A stretch of DNA of 64,000 nt from Arthrobacter sp. Soil764 (GTDB lineage: Bacteria > Actinomycetota > Actinomycetes > Actinomycetales > Micrococcaceae). The position numbers and the translations under genes were made by a program. Shown here in pieces: positions 43,628-53,232 of this stretch. The first letter of the stretch is position 1. The number at the start of each line of letters is the position of its first letter. Location: NCBI RefSeq assembly GCF_001428075.1, contig NZ_LMSI01000019.1:302255-366254 (forward strand), given 5' to 3'. The notes beneath the pieces were generated by a model. It did no database searches and was not told the DNA's origin. It saw nothing but the letters and a program-made list of their open reading frames with translations.

Positions 43628-45613
43628 GTGTCCCTATCCCGTACTGAACGACTCCTCAACCTGCTGATTGCCTTGCTTAACACCCGCTACGGGCTGCACC
43701 GCAGCGAACTGCGCGAAAAGGTTTACCACGACACCTCCGCGAACGACGTCGCATTCGGACGGATGTTCGAGCGGGACAAAAATGACCTGCGGGCAATGGG
43801 TTTCGAGGTCGAGACACTGACGGACCTGGGCTGGAGTGAGGACGATCCCGCCACCACCAGGTACCGGATCGGCAAAGAGTCCAACCGGCTCCCGGACGTC
43901 CAACTGGGGCCGGAGGAATGGACCGTCCTCCTGCTGGCCTCCCAGCTGTGGGAGCGTGCGGCGTTGGGAACCGCCGCACAAAGCGCCCTCCGCAAGCTCC
44001 AGGCTTCAGGCAGGATGGCCGAGGTTGAACTGCCGGCCGGGGTCCAGCCACGGATCAAACCCGCCGGGCAGGCCTTCGATGACATCTTGGCCGCCATGCA
44101 CGCCCGGCATCCCGTCACGTTCACGTATCTTGCCGGCACCACGGGCAAAGAGGAAGAACGCGCGGTGGAGCCGTGGGGCCTGGGCAGCCGTTTCGGCCAG
44201 TGGTACCTCATGGGCTATGACCGGGCACGGAAGGCGCCCCGGCACTTCCGGCTGTCGCGCTTCACCAGCGCCGTGACCACCCTGGCAAGGGAGCAGTACT
44301 CGCCCCCCGTGGACTTCAATATCCGCGCTGAGCTTGACCGCCTGCCTGAACTGCCGCTGCGCACCGCCGTCGTGGATGTCAGGGAGGGGCACCTGCTGGC
44401 CTTGCGCCGCCGTGCCGTCCAGGGCGCCCCGGAACAGGTACCGGGACACCCCGCCGAGGGCTACGACCGGCTCTTCGTGGAGTACCGCGACCCGGAGGTG
44501 CTTGCTGAAGAACTGGCTTCCTACGGACCCGATGCACTGGTACAGGAACCAGCCGGCCTGGCCGCAGCCGTGCGGCGCAGACTGCAGGCCGCGTCCTCGT
44601 TCAGCGACGCACCGGTTCCCGCCTACGCCTTTGCCGATACCCGCTCCCGGACAGCCCGCAAGGGGACCTCTGAGGACCAGCTCAAGCGCATGCTGCAGCT
44701 GGTGCCGTTCCTGGTCCATAACCAGGGCCTGCACATCCAGGACGTCGCAGAGCACTTCGATATCTCCCGGGAGGAGCTCGAGGCGGACCTGCGGATCCTC
44801 ATCTGCTCGGGGCTGCCGGAGGGTTATCCTGACGACCTGCTCGATATCCAGTGGGAAAACGACCACGTCTTCATTACCCAGGACCTTGACCTGAAGAAGC
44901 CGGTCCGGTTTACCGTGGCCGAGGCATGCGCGCTTCTGACGGGTCTTGAAACCCTCAACGGCCTGCCGGACCTTCCCGGTGGCGGTGCCCTGGAGTCTGT
45001 CACGTTGAAGCTCCTGGCTGCCGCAGGCGAGGAAGGACTCCAGGCGGCCTCCATCGCGGGGCCGCAGGTTGCGCCGGCGGACTCCCGAACCCACGCCACG
45101 GTACGCCGCGCCATCGAATCCGGCTCCCAGCTCCACCTGACCTACCTGTCACCCCAGCGCGACGCCGTGACCGAGCGCGACGTTGACCCGCTGCGGCTGT
45201 ATTCCCTGGACAACACCTGGTACTTCGAAGCATGGTGCCACCTGGTGGACGGGTTGCGGAACTTCCGCCTGGACCGGACACAGGACGTGCAGCCGAACGG
45301 TGCACCCGCCGCGCCGCACGGCCCTCCGGAGGGCGGGGTCCCGGCCAAGCTGTTCACCGCGAACGACGACGACACCACCGTCACGGTCCAGCTCACCCGG
45401 CAGGGGAGGGGGCTGGCGGAGGACTACTACGCGGAGCGCACCGCGGAGTTGCCCGACGGCGGCCTGGTGGCCGAGATCCGGTTCGGCAACACGGCGTGGC
45501 TGCCGATGTTCGTGGCCCAGCATGGCGGTTCAGCCCGGATTTTGGCCCCGGCCGATCTCGCTTCCGCCGCGCGCGACTGGCTCGCGGCCTCGCTGGCCAG
45601 CTACGACCGATAG
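43628..45613 (+). CDS. pafBC: PafB-PafC fusion, WYL-domain transcriptional activator
   Basis: The 661-residue protein contains two HTH-WYL units in tandem. The first begins R-T-E-R-L-L-N-L-L-I-A-L-L-N-T-R-Y-G, with WYL region V-E-P-W-G-L-G-S-R-F-G-Q-W-Y-L-M-G-Y-D. The second begins L-K-R-M-L-Q-L-V-P-F-L-V-H-N-Q-G-L and ends with D-P-L-R-L-Y-S-L-D-N-T-W-Y-F-E-A-W-C. In mycobacteria these are separate PafB and PafC proteins that activate the RecA-independent DNA-damage response. Fusion into one PafBC is known for Arthrobacter. The WYL domain probably senses a nucleic-acid ligand. The start is GTG 43628. Confidence 0.93.
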   Translation: MSLSRTERLLNLLIALLNTRYGLHRSELREKVYHDTSANDVAFGRMFERDKNDLRAMGFEVETLTDLGWSEDDPATTRYRIGKESNRLPDVQLGPEEWTVLLLASQLWERAALGTAAQSALRKLQASGRMAEVELPAGVQPRIKPAGQAFDDILAAMHARHPVTFTYLAGTTGKEEERAVEPWGLGSRFGQWYLMGYDRARKAPRHFRLSRFTSAVTTLAREQYSPPVDFNIRAELDRLPELPLRTAVVDVREGHLLALRRRAVQGAPEQVPGHPAEGYDRLFVEYRDPEVLAEELASYGPDALVQEPAGLAAAVRRRLQAASSFSDAPVPAYAFADTRSRTARKGTSEDQLKRMLQLVPFLVHNQGLHIQDVAEHFDISREELEADLRILICSGLPEGYPDDLLDIQWENDHVFITQDLDLKKPVRFTVAEACALLTGLETLNGLPDLPGGGALESVTLKLLAAAGEEGLQAASIAGPQVAPADSRTHATVRRAIESGSQLHLTYLSPQRDAVTERDVDPLRLYSLDNTWYFEAWCHLVDGLRNFRLDRTQDVQPNGAPAAPHGPPEGGVPAKLFTANDDDTTVTVQLTRQGRGLAEDYYAERTAELPDGGLVAEIRFGNTAWLPMFVAQHGGSARILAPADLASAARDWLAASLASYDR

Positions 45614-45623
45614 ACTTCTCAGC

Positions 45624-45971
45624 ATGCCTTGGTGGTCCTGGATTCTCATATGGGTGGCGCTGGTCGCAGTAGCCCTGCTGTTCTATGTCCTGCTGGGCAT
45701 CCGACTTTTCCGGCAGTTCATGGCCACGGTAAAGGATCTGGGGGCCGCCGGCGAAAAGCTGGGACACCTGACCCCCATTGAGCTGCCGGACGAACCCGTG
45801 GATCCGTCCCGGGCCCTGCCGGGCTCTGCCGTTTTTGCCTCACCCGCTGTCATGCGACATGATTACGAGGCATCCAAATGGGCCCGGCGCGAGGAACGCC
45901 GCCGCCGGCGAGTGCAGCGTAAAAAGGACCGGGGCCAGCCGCAGGCGCTCGGAGATCTCGACTTCACATAG
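45624..45971 (+). CDS. Small single-helix membrane protein between pafBC and tatA
   Basis: The 115-residue protein starts M-P-W-W-S-W-I-L-I-W-V-A-L-V-A-V. One transmembrane helix spans about residues 6-27, followed by an amphipathic segment and a very basic C-terminal region (R-R-E-E-R-R-R-R-R-V-Q-R-K-K). It sits 10 bp after pafBC and 32 bp before tatA, so it is likely part of that operon. The layout resembles TatA/TatB (one helix then amphipathic helix), but no TatA motif F-G is present. Its function is unknown. Confidence 0.8.
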   Translation: MPWWSWILIWVALVAVALLFYVLLGIRLFRQFMATVKDLGAAGEKLGHLTPIELPDEPVDPSRALPGSAVFASPAVMRHDYEASKWARREERRRRRVQRKKDRGQPQALGDLDFT

Positions 45972-46003
45972 AAGTAGGATGTACTTAGAGGAAAGGATTT
46001 CCC

Positions 46004-46276
46004 GTGGGAAGACTCTTTGATGGCCCCTGGCCTATCGTAATCATCATCGTTGTTGCTTTGCTTCTCTTCGCCGCCCCCAAGCTTCCGGCCATGGCCCGCA
46101 GCCTGGGACAGTCAATGCGGATCATCAAGTCCGAGGTCAAGGAAATGAAGAACGACGGCAAAGCCGACTCCACCGAGGCAAATGGTCCGGTGGAAGGCAC
46201 CATCGTGAACCACCCCAAGGCGAAGCCCGGTGAGCCGACAGACGGCACTGACGTTCCGCCGTCGACCCGCGCCTGA
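46004..46276 (+). CDS. tatA: Sec-independent protein translocase subunit TatA
   Basis: The 90-residue protein has one transmembrane helix (P-I-V-I-I-I-V-V-A-L-L-L-F-A-A-P-K-L-P), then the amphipathic helix starting A-R-S-L-G-Q-S-M-R-I-I-K-S-E-V-K-E-M. The usual F-G at the hinge is replaced by A-A-P-K, as in actinobacterial TatA proteins with L-F-A/G-x-x-K-L-P. The tail is polar and acidic. The GTG start follows GAGGAAAGG. It forms the Tat pore with TatC for folded, twin-arginine exports. Confidence 0.92.
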   Translation: MGRLFDGPWPIVIIIVVALLLFAAPKLPAMARSLGQSMRIIKSEVKEMKNDGKADSTEANGPVEGTIVNHPKAKPGEPTDGTDVPPSTRA

Positions 46277-46282
46277 CCTCCC

Positions 46283-47119
46283 GTGGCACTGTCGCGGGCC
46301 CGTAAAGCCAACCCCGAAGGGCGGATGTCTCTTTGGGAGCACCTCAACGAGCTGAAGAACCGGCTGATCAAGTCGGCCATCGGCGTCGTCATTGGGGGCA
46401 TTGGGGGCTGGATACTTTACGATCCGCTGCTGAAGGCCCTGGCTGAACCGGTCAACCGCATCTCCAACGAGACCGGCGGCCTCGCGGCCATCAACTTCGG
46501 GACCATCGCTTCACCCTTCGACTTCAAGCTCCAGATGTCGCTCCTGATTGGGGCGGTCATTTCCAGCCCCATCTGGATCTACCAGCTCTGGGCCTTCGTA
46601 ACCCCTGGGCTGACGTCCAAGGAACGGCGCTACACCCTGGGCTACATGGCAGCCGCCATTCCGCTGTTCCTGGCGGGAATCTGGGTGGGCTGGCTTGTGG
46701 TGCCGCAGGTGGTCCACGCGCTGACCCAGTTCACCCCGGAGGGCTCCTCCAGCGTCATCGACGCCCGGACCTACATTGAGTTCGTCACCCGGATGGTGCT
46801 CATGCTGGGCCTGGCCTTCCTGGTTCCCGTGGTGCTGGTGGGCGTCAACATGGCCGGCATCGTCTCCGGCCACACCATCCTTAAGGCCTGGCGCATCACC
46901 GTCTTCCTGGTCTTCGTCCTTGCCGCCATCGCCGCGCCGGGCGCGGACGCGATTTCGATGTTCATGCTGGCCGGACCGCTGCTGGCACTGTTCTTCGCCG
47001 CCATCGGCATCTGCATCATGAACGACAAACGCCGCGAACGCCGCCAAGCGCGGCAGGTTGAGGAAACCGAGGCCACCGCTGATGTCGCAACCCCAAGCAG
47101 CGAACTTAAGAAGCTCTAA
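46283..47119 (+). CDS. tatC: Sec-independent protein translocase subunit TatC
   Basis: The 278-residue protein has six transmembrane helices and begins with G-R-M-S-L-W-E-H-L-N-E-L-K-N-R-L, the conserved cytoplasmic N-terminal motif that binds twin-arginine signals. F-D-F-K-L-Q-M-S-L-L-I-G and P-I-W-I-Y-Q-L-W-A-F-V-T-P-G-L are also classic TatC. The GTG at 46283 is 6 bp after the tatA stop. The C-terminal 40 residues are charged and variable. Confidence 0.96.
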   Translation: MALSRARKANPEGRMSLWEHLNELKNRLIKSAIGVVIGGIGGWILYDPLLKALAEPVNRISNETGGLAAINFGTIASPFDFKLQMSLLIGAVISSPIWIYQLWAFVTPGLTSKERRYTLGYMAAAIPLFLAGIWVGWLVVPQVVHALTQFTPEGSSSVIDARTYIEFVTRMVLMLGLAFLVPVVLVGVNMAGIVSGHTILKAWRITVFLVFVLAAIAAPGADAISMFMLAGPLLALFFAAIGICIMNDKRRERRQARQVEETEATADVATPSSELKKL

Positions 47120-47139
47120 CCTGCCGTTAGGCTTGGGGT

Positions 47140-50064
47140 ATGTCCTCCACCACCGGACCCTTCTCCGCCGGCCCCATCGATCCTGAAGAAATGTCGCCGG
47201 CCGAGAGATACCGTGCCAGCGCTGAACGCCGGGCCGAGGCCGCCACCTACCTTGGGGCGTTCATCCGAACCCTGGACTTCGAGCTTGATGACTTTCAACG
47301 GCAGGCATGCCGTTCCCTGCAGGAGGGCAGGGGTGTCCTGGTGGCTGCCCCCACCGGCGCCGGGAAGACCATCGTGGGGGAGTTCGCCATCTACCTCGCG
47401 CTGCAGCGGGGCCTGAAGGCCTTCTACACCACGCCCATCAAGGCGCTCAGCAACCAGAAGTTCAGTGAACTCGCCGAAAAATACGGCGTTGACAATGTGG
47501 GGCTCCTGACCGGGGACACCAGCATCAACGGAGATGCCCAGGTGGTGGTCATGACCACCGAGGTCCTCCGGAACATGCTCTACGCGGATTCGGCCACGCT
47601 CGGCGACCTTGGCTACGTGGTCATGGACGAGGTCCACTACCTCGCCGACCGGTTCCGCGGGGCCGTGTGGGAGGAAGTCATCATCCACCTGCCCAGCGAG
47701 GTCCAGGTTGCCTCATTGAGTGCCACCGTTTCCAATGCCGAGGAATTCGGCGCCTGGCTGGACACCGTCCGCGGTGACACCGACATCATCGTTTCCGAGC
47801 ACCGCCCGGTTCCGTTGTGGCAGCACGTCATGGTGGGCCGGCGGATCATGGACCTGTTCGCCGGGGAAACCACTTTCGACGAGATCGCCCCGCCCGTTGA
47901 GGAAGACGAGCAGCAGCCGTCCTCGTCCGGCAAGTCCCGCGCCCCCGGCAATGGGCGCGGTTTCGAGGTGAACCCCGACCTGCTGACGGTGGCCCAGAGC
48001 GAGAGCCGGCAGAGCTTCCGCAGCAGGCCCGGACCCGCGGGAAGGGGCCAGCGCGGCCGGCGCGGAAACGACCGTCCGGCCCGTGGTGGAGAGCCGACGG
48101 GGGTGCGCCCCGCCAGCCGGCCCCAGGTGATCGCCAGCCTGGACCGGATGGATCTGCTCCCTGCCATCACCTTCATCTTTTCCCGCGCCGGCTGTGAGGC
48201 AGCGGTAGCCCAGTGCGTTGCATCCGGACTCTGGCTCACCACCGAGAAAGAGCAGCGGATCATTGCCCAGCGCGTTGACGAGGCGGGGCAGGACATCCCG
48301 CCGGATGACCTTGACGTCCTGGGCTTCTGGACCTGGCGGGACGGGCTGCTTCGCGGTTTCGCCGCCCACCATGCCGGAATGCTGCCCACCTTCAAGGAGG
48401 TGGTTGAGAAACTGTTCGCCGATGGCCTCGTCAAGGCTGTCTTCGCCACGGAAACCCTCGCTCTCGGCGTCAACATGCCAGCCCGCTCGGTGGTGCTGGA
48501 AAAGCTGGACAAGTTCAATGGCGAAGCCCATGTTGACATCACCGCCGGTGAATATACCCAGCTGACCGGCCGTGCCGGACGGCGTGGCATCGACATTGAA
48601 GGCCATGCCGTGGTGCTGTGGCAGCCTGGGACCGACCCGACGGCCGTTGCCGGGCTGGCATCCCGGCGCACCTACCCGTTGAACTCCAGTTTCCGCCCCA
48701 CCTACAACATGAGCATCAACCTGCTGGCGCAGTTCGGCCGGGCCAGGGCGCGGGAGATCCTGGAGTCATCCTTTGCCCAGTTCCGGGCGGACCGGTCAGT
48801 GGTGGGCCTGGCCCGTCAGGTGCGGAGCCGCGAGGAGTCCCTTGCCGGCTACGCAAAATCCATGACCTGCCACCTTGGTGACTTCACGGAGTATGCCCGG
48901 CTGCGCAGGGAACTGTCCGACGCCGAGAACGCCACTTCCCGCACCAAGTCCCGCGTCCGCAAATCCCTTTGCGACGACTCCCTGGCCCGCCTCCTGCCCG
49001 GCGATGTGGTCGACGTCCCCGGCGGCCGCGCCCCGGGGCCCGCCGTCGTCCTTAGCTCGGACCACACCAGCCGCGAGCCGCGGCCGGCCGTGCTGACGCT
49101 GGACAACCAATTGCGAAGGATCGGCGCCGACGATCTCGAAGGTCCCATCGCGCCCGTTACCAGGATCCGGATCCCCAAATCCTTCAACGCCAAGGTGCCC
49201 AAATCCCGCAGGGACCTCGCCTCCTCCGTCCGGAACGCACTGCGGGAAAACCGCCCGCCCGCCCCGGGCCAGAACCGAAACCACGACTTCGGCCGCGGCG
49301 CCGCCCTGCCCAACCAGGAAAAGCGCATCGCGGAACTGCGCCGGGCCCTGAAGGCCCACCCCTGCCATGGGTGCAGCGAACGGGAAGACCACGCGCGCTG
49401 GTCGGAGCGCTGGTGGAAACTCCGGCGCGAAACGGACGGCCTGGTCCGCCAGATCCAGGGCAGGACCAACACGATCGCCAAGACCTTCGACCGGGTCTGC
49501 GATGTACTGTCCGCTTACGGCTACCTGGAAGATGCGGGAGACGGCAGGCTTAACATCAGTGCGGACGGCCAGCGGCTCCGCAGGATCTATGGCGAGAAGG
49601 ACCTCTTGATCTCTCAGTCGCTGCGGCTTGGCGCGTTCAATGATCTCGACGCCGCCGAGGTTGCTGCGCTGGCCAGCGTGCTGGTCTACCAGGCCAAACG
49701 CGAAGACCGGGGCCTGCGGCCGCGCATGCCCAGCGTCTCGCTGGAGACCTCCGTGGACATTGTGGTCAAGGAGTGGTCCTTCCTTGAGGACGTGGAGGAG
49801 GAGAACAAGCTTCCGTTGACCGGCGAACCTGAACTGGGACTTGTGTGGCCGTTGTATAAATGGGCCCGCGGGCGCCACCTGCAGGATGTCCTCAGCGGCA
49901 CTGATCTTGCGGCCGGCGACTTTGTCCGCTGGGTGAAGCAGGTGGTGGACCTTCTGGACCAGCTTGCCAAAATCCCCGGCCTCGACCCCCGGCTGGCACG
50001 GCTGTGCGCCGAGGCGATCAACCTCATCCGCCGCGGCGTCGTGGCGTATTCCTCCGTCCTCTAG
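47140..50064 (+). CDS. helY: Ski2/Mtr4-like DEAD/DEAH-box RNA helicase (HelY)
   Basis: The 974-residue helicase has F-Q-R-Q-A-C-R-S-L (Q-like motif), Walker A A-A-P-T-G-A-G-K-T-I, motif II V-V-M-D-E-V-H-Y-L, motif III S-L-S-A-T-V-S-N, and motif VI Q-L-T-G-R-A-G-R-R-G. A basic insert follows near residues 255-320 (R-G-Q-R-G-R-R-G). The C-terminal third is the rRNA-processing arch and helical-bundle region (DSHCT-like). Mycobacterial HelY follows tatC in the same way. It probably unwinds or remodels RNA. The ATG is 20 bp after tatC. Confidence 0.94.
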   Translation: MSSTTGPFSAGPIDPEEMSPAERYRASAERRAEAATYLGAFIRTLDFELDDFQRQACRSLQEGRGVLVAAPTGAGKTIVGEFAIYLALQRGLKAFYTTPIKALSNQKFSELAEKYGVDNVGLLTGDTSINGDAQVVVMTTEVLRNMLYADSATLGDLGYVVMDEVHYLADRFRGAVWEEVIIHLPSEVQVASLSATVSNAEEFGAWLDTVRGDTDIIVSEHRPVPLWQHVMVGRRIMDLFAGETTFDEIAPPVEEDEQQPSSSGKSRAPGNGRGFEVNPDLLTVAQSESRQSFRSRPGPAGRGQRGRRGNDRPARGGEPTGVRPASRPQVIASLDRMDLLPAITFIFSRAGCEAAVAQCVASGLWLTTEKEQRIIAQRVDEAGQDIPPDDLDVLGFWTWRDGLLRGFAAHHAGMLPTFKEVVEKLFADGLVKAVFATETLALGVNMPARSVVLEKLDKFNGEAHVDITAGEYTQLTGRAGRRGIDIEGHAVVLWQPGTDPTAVAGLASRRTYPLNSSFRPTYNMSINLLAQFGRARAREILESSFAQFRADRSVVGLARQVRSREESLAGYAKSMTCHLGDFTEYARLRRELSDAENATSRTKSRVRKSLCDDSLARLLPGDVVDVPGGRAPGPAVVLSSDHTSREPRPAVLTLDNQLRRIGADDLEGPIAPVTRIRIPKSFNAKVPKSRRDLASSVRNALRENRPPAPGQNRNHDFGRGAALPNQEKRIAELRRALKAHPCHGCSEREDHARWSERWWKLRRETDGLVRQIQGRTNTIAKTFDRVCDVLSAYGYLEDAGDGRLNISADGQRLRRIYGEKDLLISQSLRLGAFNDLDAAEVAALASVLVYQAKREDRGLRPRMPSVSLETSVDIVVKEWSFLEDVEEENKLPLTGEPELGLVWPLYKWARGRHLQDVLSGTDLAAGDFVRWVKQVVDLLDQLAKIPGLDPRLARLCAEAINLIRRGVVAYSSVL

Positions 50065-50123
50065 CCCCGTTGTCCCTGCCGGCTCCTGCCGGCGTGCCCC
50101 CCCACCCAGGAGACTGCCCCGCC

Positions 50124-51791
50124 ATGCCCCGCCCCGATGCCACGCCCGTCCCTAATGCCGCCCCCCGTCCCGCGCCGGTGCTGTACCGAAATGGTTCGGT
50201 TTACACGGCGGCGAATCCCTTCGCAACCGCCATGCTGGTGGACGGTGACACCGTTGCGTGGGTTGGCTCAGAGCAGGCCGCATCCTCCATCGCGGACAGT
50301 TCCATGGAGATCATCGACCTCCGCGGCGCCCTGGTTGCACCGGGCTTCGTGGACTCCCACATCCACCTGACCGAAACCGGAATTGCGCTGGACTCGCTGC
50401 AACTGGGGACGGCCACCTCGGCCCGCGCGCTGCTGGATGCCGTGGCGTCCGCTGGCGGGGAAGGGCCCGTGCTCGGCCACGGCTGGGACGAGTCCACGTG
50501 GGCGGATCCTGCCCTGCCCAGCGCGGAGGAACTGGAGCGGGCGTCCGGAGGCCGTCCGGTCTACCTTTCCAGGGTGGACGTTCACTCGGCGCTGGTGTCG
50601 ACGTCGCTGGTACAGTCCGCGGAGCTTCGCGGCAGGGACGGGTACGACGGCGGCGCCCGGGTCATGCGGGCAGCCCACGACGCCGCCCGGCTGGCAACCC
50701 GGCAGATGCCGCAGGACGCGTTGAAGCGGCACCAGACCCGTGCCCTGGCGGAGGCTGCGGCCAACGGCTATGTCGCCGTTGCCGAGATGGGGGCCCCGCA
50801 CATCGGTGGCGCCGATGATGTGCGGCTTGCCGCACGCTGGAATGAGGTGGGCCCGGGCGTGCAGCGCTTTCCCGAGGTGCTGCCGTACTGGGGCGAACTG
50901 GTCTCGTCCGAGGTGGAGGCCCGTTCCCTCGTTGAGCAGCTCGGCGCCGGCATTCGGGGGCTCGCAGGGGACTTGAACATCGACGGATCGATCGGCTCCA
51001 GGACAGCCGCGCTGCGCGCCGGCTACAGCGATGCCGGCCAGGAATGCGGCAGCCTGTACCTCAGCGCCGACCAGGCCGCAGCCCATCTTGCCGCCTGTTC
51101 CTTGGCAGGGATCCAGGGCGGATTCCATGTGATTGGGGATGCCGGGCTGGACGCTGCGCTGGAGGCACTGGACCTGGCAGCCAAGGAAGTGGGAGAGCAG
51201 CGGGTGCGGGCCGCGGGCCACCGCTTCGAGCATGTGGAGATGGCTGACGCCGCGGCTGTGGCCAAGCTGGCGCACTACTCCGTGACCGTCAGCGCCCAAC
51301 CGTCCTTCGATTCAGCGTGGGGCGGAGCCGGCGCCCTGTACGAGCGGAGGTTGGGGGAGCGGAGCCGGTCAATGAACCCCTTCGCCGCTTTCTACTCGGC
51401 GGGTGTTCCTGTCTGTTTCGGCAGCGACAGCCCTGTCACGCCGCTCCGTCCCTGGTCCAGCGTGCGCGCCTGCGTGGAACACCACAACCCGGAGCAACGC
51501 ATTTCCGCTCGGGCAGCCTTCCTGGGCCACACCCGTGCCGGTTGGAGGGCCGCACGCCACACCAACCCCATGGCCGGACAGCTTGTTCCCGGGGCGCCGG
51601 CCAGTTTCGCCGTGTGGGAGGTGGAGGAATTGATGGTCCAGGTGGCTGATGGCAGGGTGCAGTCATGGAGCACCGATCCGCGGGCCAGGACCCCGCTGCT
51701 GCCGGCCCTGGACACGGGTTCCGATCCGGTATGCCTGCAAACCGTGAAAGACGGCGCCGAACTCTTCGCCAGCCCGGCCCTGCGTTCCTGA
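50124..51791 (+). CDS. Amidohydrolase family protein (YtcJ-like)
   Basis: The 555-residue protein has the amidohydrolase-3 layout: a beta-sandwich start V-L-Y-R-N-G-S-V-Y-T-A, then P-G-F-V-D-S-H-I-H-L (metal-binding HxH) near residue 80. Later segments are D-G-S-I-G-S-R-T-A-A-L, G-I-Q-G-G-F-H-V-I-G-D-A, H-R-F-E-H-V-E and C-F-G-S-D-S-P-V-T-P (catalytic Asp). It is cytoplasmic and metal-dependent; the substrate is unknown. The ATG at 50124 follows CCCAGGAGACTG. It is downstream of helY, perhaps read from its own promoter. Confidence 0.9.
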   Translation: MPRPDATPVPNAAPRPAPVLYRNGSVYTAANPFATAMLVDGDTVAWVGSEQAASSIADSSMEIIDLRGALVAPGFVDSHIHLTETGIALDSLQLGTATSARALLDAVASAGGEGPVLGHGWDESTWADPALPSAEELERASGGRPVYLSRVDVHSALVSTSLVQSAELRGRDGYDGGARVMRAAHDAARLATRQMPQDALKRHQTRALAEAAANGYVAVAEMGAPHIGGADDVRLAARWNEVGPGVQRFPEVLPYWGELVSSEVEARSLVEQLGAGIRGLAGDLNIDGSIGSRTAALRAGYSDAGQECGSLYLSADQAAAHLAACSLAGIQGGFHVIGDAGLDAALEALDLAAKEVGEQRVRAAGHRFEHVEMADAAAVAKLAHYSVTVSAQPSFDSAWGGAGALYERRLGERSRSMNPFAAFYSAGVPVCFGSDSPVTPLRPWSSVRACVEHHNPEQRISARAAFLGHTRAGWRAARHTNPMAGQLVPGAPASFAVWEVEELMVQVADGRVQSWSTDPRARTPLLPALDTGSDPVCLQTVKDGAELFASPALRS

Positions 51792-51887
51792 CGCAGCAAC
51801 CCTCCGCCCTATAATGGGTAGTTGCGCCCGCCGCCGGCACGGCCCGGCATCAGGTGCTCCGACCACCTCCACCAGGAAAGGCCCTTT

Positions 51888-52631
51888 GTGCGCGTCCTTA
51901 CGATCATTCCCACCTACAACGAACTGGAATCACTGCCCAAGACGCTCCAGCGCCTTCGGAAGGCCGTTCCGGCGTCGGACGTGCTGGTGGTTGATGACAA
52001 CAGCCCCGACGGCACCGGCCAACTTGCCGACGGATTCGCCGCCGAGGACTCCCAGGTCCACGTCCTGCACCGCAAGGGCAAGGAAGGCCTGGGCGCCGCC
52101 TACATCGCCGGGTTCAAGTGGGGCCTGGACGCCGGCTACGACGTCCTGGTGGAGATGGACGCCGACGGCTCACACCAGCCCGAACAGCTTCCCCAACTGC
52201 TCGAAGCCGTGGATCAGGGCGCAGACCTGGCCATGGGCTCGCGCTGGGTTCCCGGCGGCAGCGTGGTTAACTGGCCGCTGTACCGCCAGGCCATTTCAAG
52301 GGTCGGCAGCACCTACGCCCGGCTGATGCTCGGGCTGCGGATCAAAGACGTCACCGGCGGCTACCGGGCATTCCGCAGGACCACCCTGGAAAAGCTCAAC
52401 CTGGACCAGGTCGACTCGGTGGGCTACGGCTTCCAGGTGGACCTGGCGTGGCGCGTGGCCAAACTCGGGCTCCGCATCGAAGAACGCCCCATCACGTTCG
52501 TGGAGCGCGAACTCGGCGCCTCAAAGATGAGCGGCAACATCGTGATCGAGGCAATGGTCAACGTCACCCGGTGGGGACTGGCAGCCCGCTGGAACACCCT
52601 GACCGGGAAGCTGAAGAACAAGCAGGCGTAA
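51888..52631 (+). CDS. ppm1: Polyprenol monophosphomannose synthase
   Basis: The 247-residue GT2 protein begins V(M)[15 protein letters not shown]. It has [11 protein letters not shown] (donor-binding Asp), V-E-M-D-A-D-G-S-H (DxD), [10 protein letters not shown], and Y-G-F-Q-V-D-L. It makes polyprenyl-phosphate mannose from GDP-mannose, used for lipoglycans and protein mannosylation. The acyltransferase domain found in mycobacterial Ppm1 is absent, as in many actinobacteria. The GTG at 51888 follows AGGAAAGG. The gene converges with rbpA, as Rv2051c/Rv2050 do in M. tuberculosis. Confidence 0.92.
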   Translation: MRVLTIIPTYNELESLPKTLQRLRKAVPASDVLVVDDNSPDGTGQLADGFAAEDSQVHVLHRKGKEGLGAAYIAGFKWGLDAGYDVLVEMDADGSHQPEQLPQLLEAVDQGADLAMGSRWVPGGSVVNWPLYRQAISRVGSTYARLMLGLRIKDVTGGYRAFRRTTLEKLNLDQVDSVGYGFQVDLAWRVAKLGLRIEERPITFVERELGASKMSGNIVIEAMVNVTRWGLAARWNTLTGKLKNKQA

Positions 52632-52672
52632 TCCGCCCCTGCCGGGTCAAACGGTCTTAAGCGGACACAGAA

Positions 52673-52712
52673 AAGGGGGCGGCCCCGCACAACAGTGCGG
52701 GGCCGCCCCCTT
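52673..52712. terminator. Bidirectional terminator between ppm1 and rbpA
   Basis: A perfect 18-bp GC-rich stem (52673-52690 with 52695-52712) has a four-base loop and lies between convergent stops at 52631 and 52726. It is preceded by AAAA on the plus strand (U-run for the minus strand), with TTCTTT on the plus side. Confidence 0.9.
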
Positions 52713-52725
52713 CTTTGGGCTGGCC

Positions 52726-53073
52726 TTATGCGGAGCGGCGCTCTCCACGGCGTTCGCGCAGGATGGTCAGGCGGTCCTCAAGGATCTGTTCGAGTTCAGG
52801 AAGCGACCGGCGTTCCAGCAGCATGTCCCAGTGGGTGCGGACTGCCTTGTCATTGCTGGTGTCCGGCTTTTCACCGTCAACCAGGAGCGCTTCCTTGCCG
52901 GTCTTGGAGACCCACACCGGAGGAATTTCCGCCTCGGAGGAGAACGTGACGAAGACCTGCTCGCCATCTGCGCAACGGTACTCGACCCGCTGGCGCGGAG
53001 CCGGCTCAACGCCGGACTCGGTCTCCATGCTCTGCGCACCAAGGCGCATGCCCCGCAGGCTGCGATCGCTCAT
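52726..53073 (-). CDS. rbpA: RNA polymerase-binding protein RbpA
   Basis: The 115-residue protein begins M-S-D-R-S-L-R-G-M-R-L-G-A-Q-S-M-E-T, the conserved N-terminal tail and R-G-x-x-x-G segment. The zinc/core domain has Y-R-C-A-D-G-E and V-F-V-T-F-S-S-E-A-E-I-P. The C-terminal sigma-interaction helix has R-T-H-W-D-M-L-L-E-R-R-S-L-P-E-L-E. RbpA binds RNA polymerase with the primary sigma factor and aids open-complex formation. Only one core Cys is obvious, so a full zinc site may be lacking, as in some orthologues. The ATG at 53073 gives the exact family start. Confidence 0.96.
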   Translation of the reverse strand: MSDRSLRGMRLGAQSMETESGVEPAPRQRVEYRCADGEQVFVTFSSEAEIPPVWVSKTGKEALLVDGEKPDTSNDKAVRTHWDMLLERRSLPELEQILEDRLTILRERRGERRSA

Positions 53074-53175
53074 GTTTTCTCCCTCTGGTCGGTTCGCGGA
53101 TGAAATCTCCACGTTGGCCGGTGGCAACGTTGCACCGCCGGACTTCTGTATGCCCTGTGCTGCTTCATAAGATTC

Positions 53176-53201
53176 AACGCATTGCGAAGCTTGGTTGTTC
53201 C
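53176..53201 (-). promoter_or_regulatory. Candidate sigma-R/sigma-H-type promoter of rbpA
   Basis: On the minus strand, GGAACA (53196-53201) and CGTT (53176-53179) are separated by 16 bases. This is close to the disulfide-stress ECF sigma consensus (GGAAY-N18-GTT type) of SigR/SigH. Streptomyces rbpA is known to be transcribed by sigma-R, which supports the call. Transcription would start about 95 bases before the ATG. Confidence 0.6.
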
Positions 53202-53232
53202 AGCTGGTAGTCTCCTGCCGGACAAATACCCA

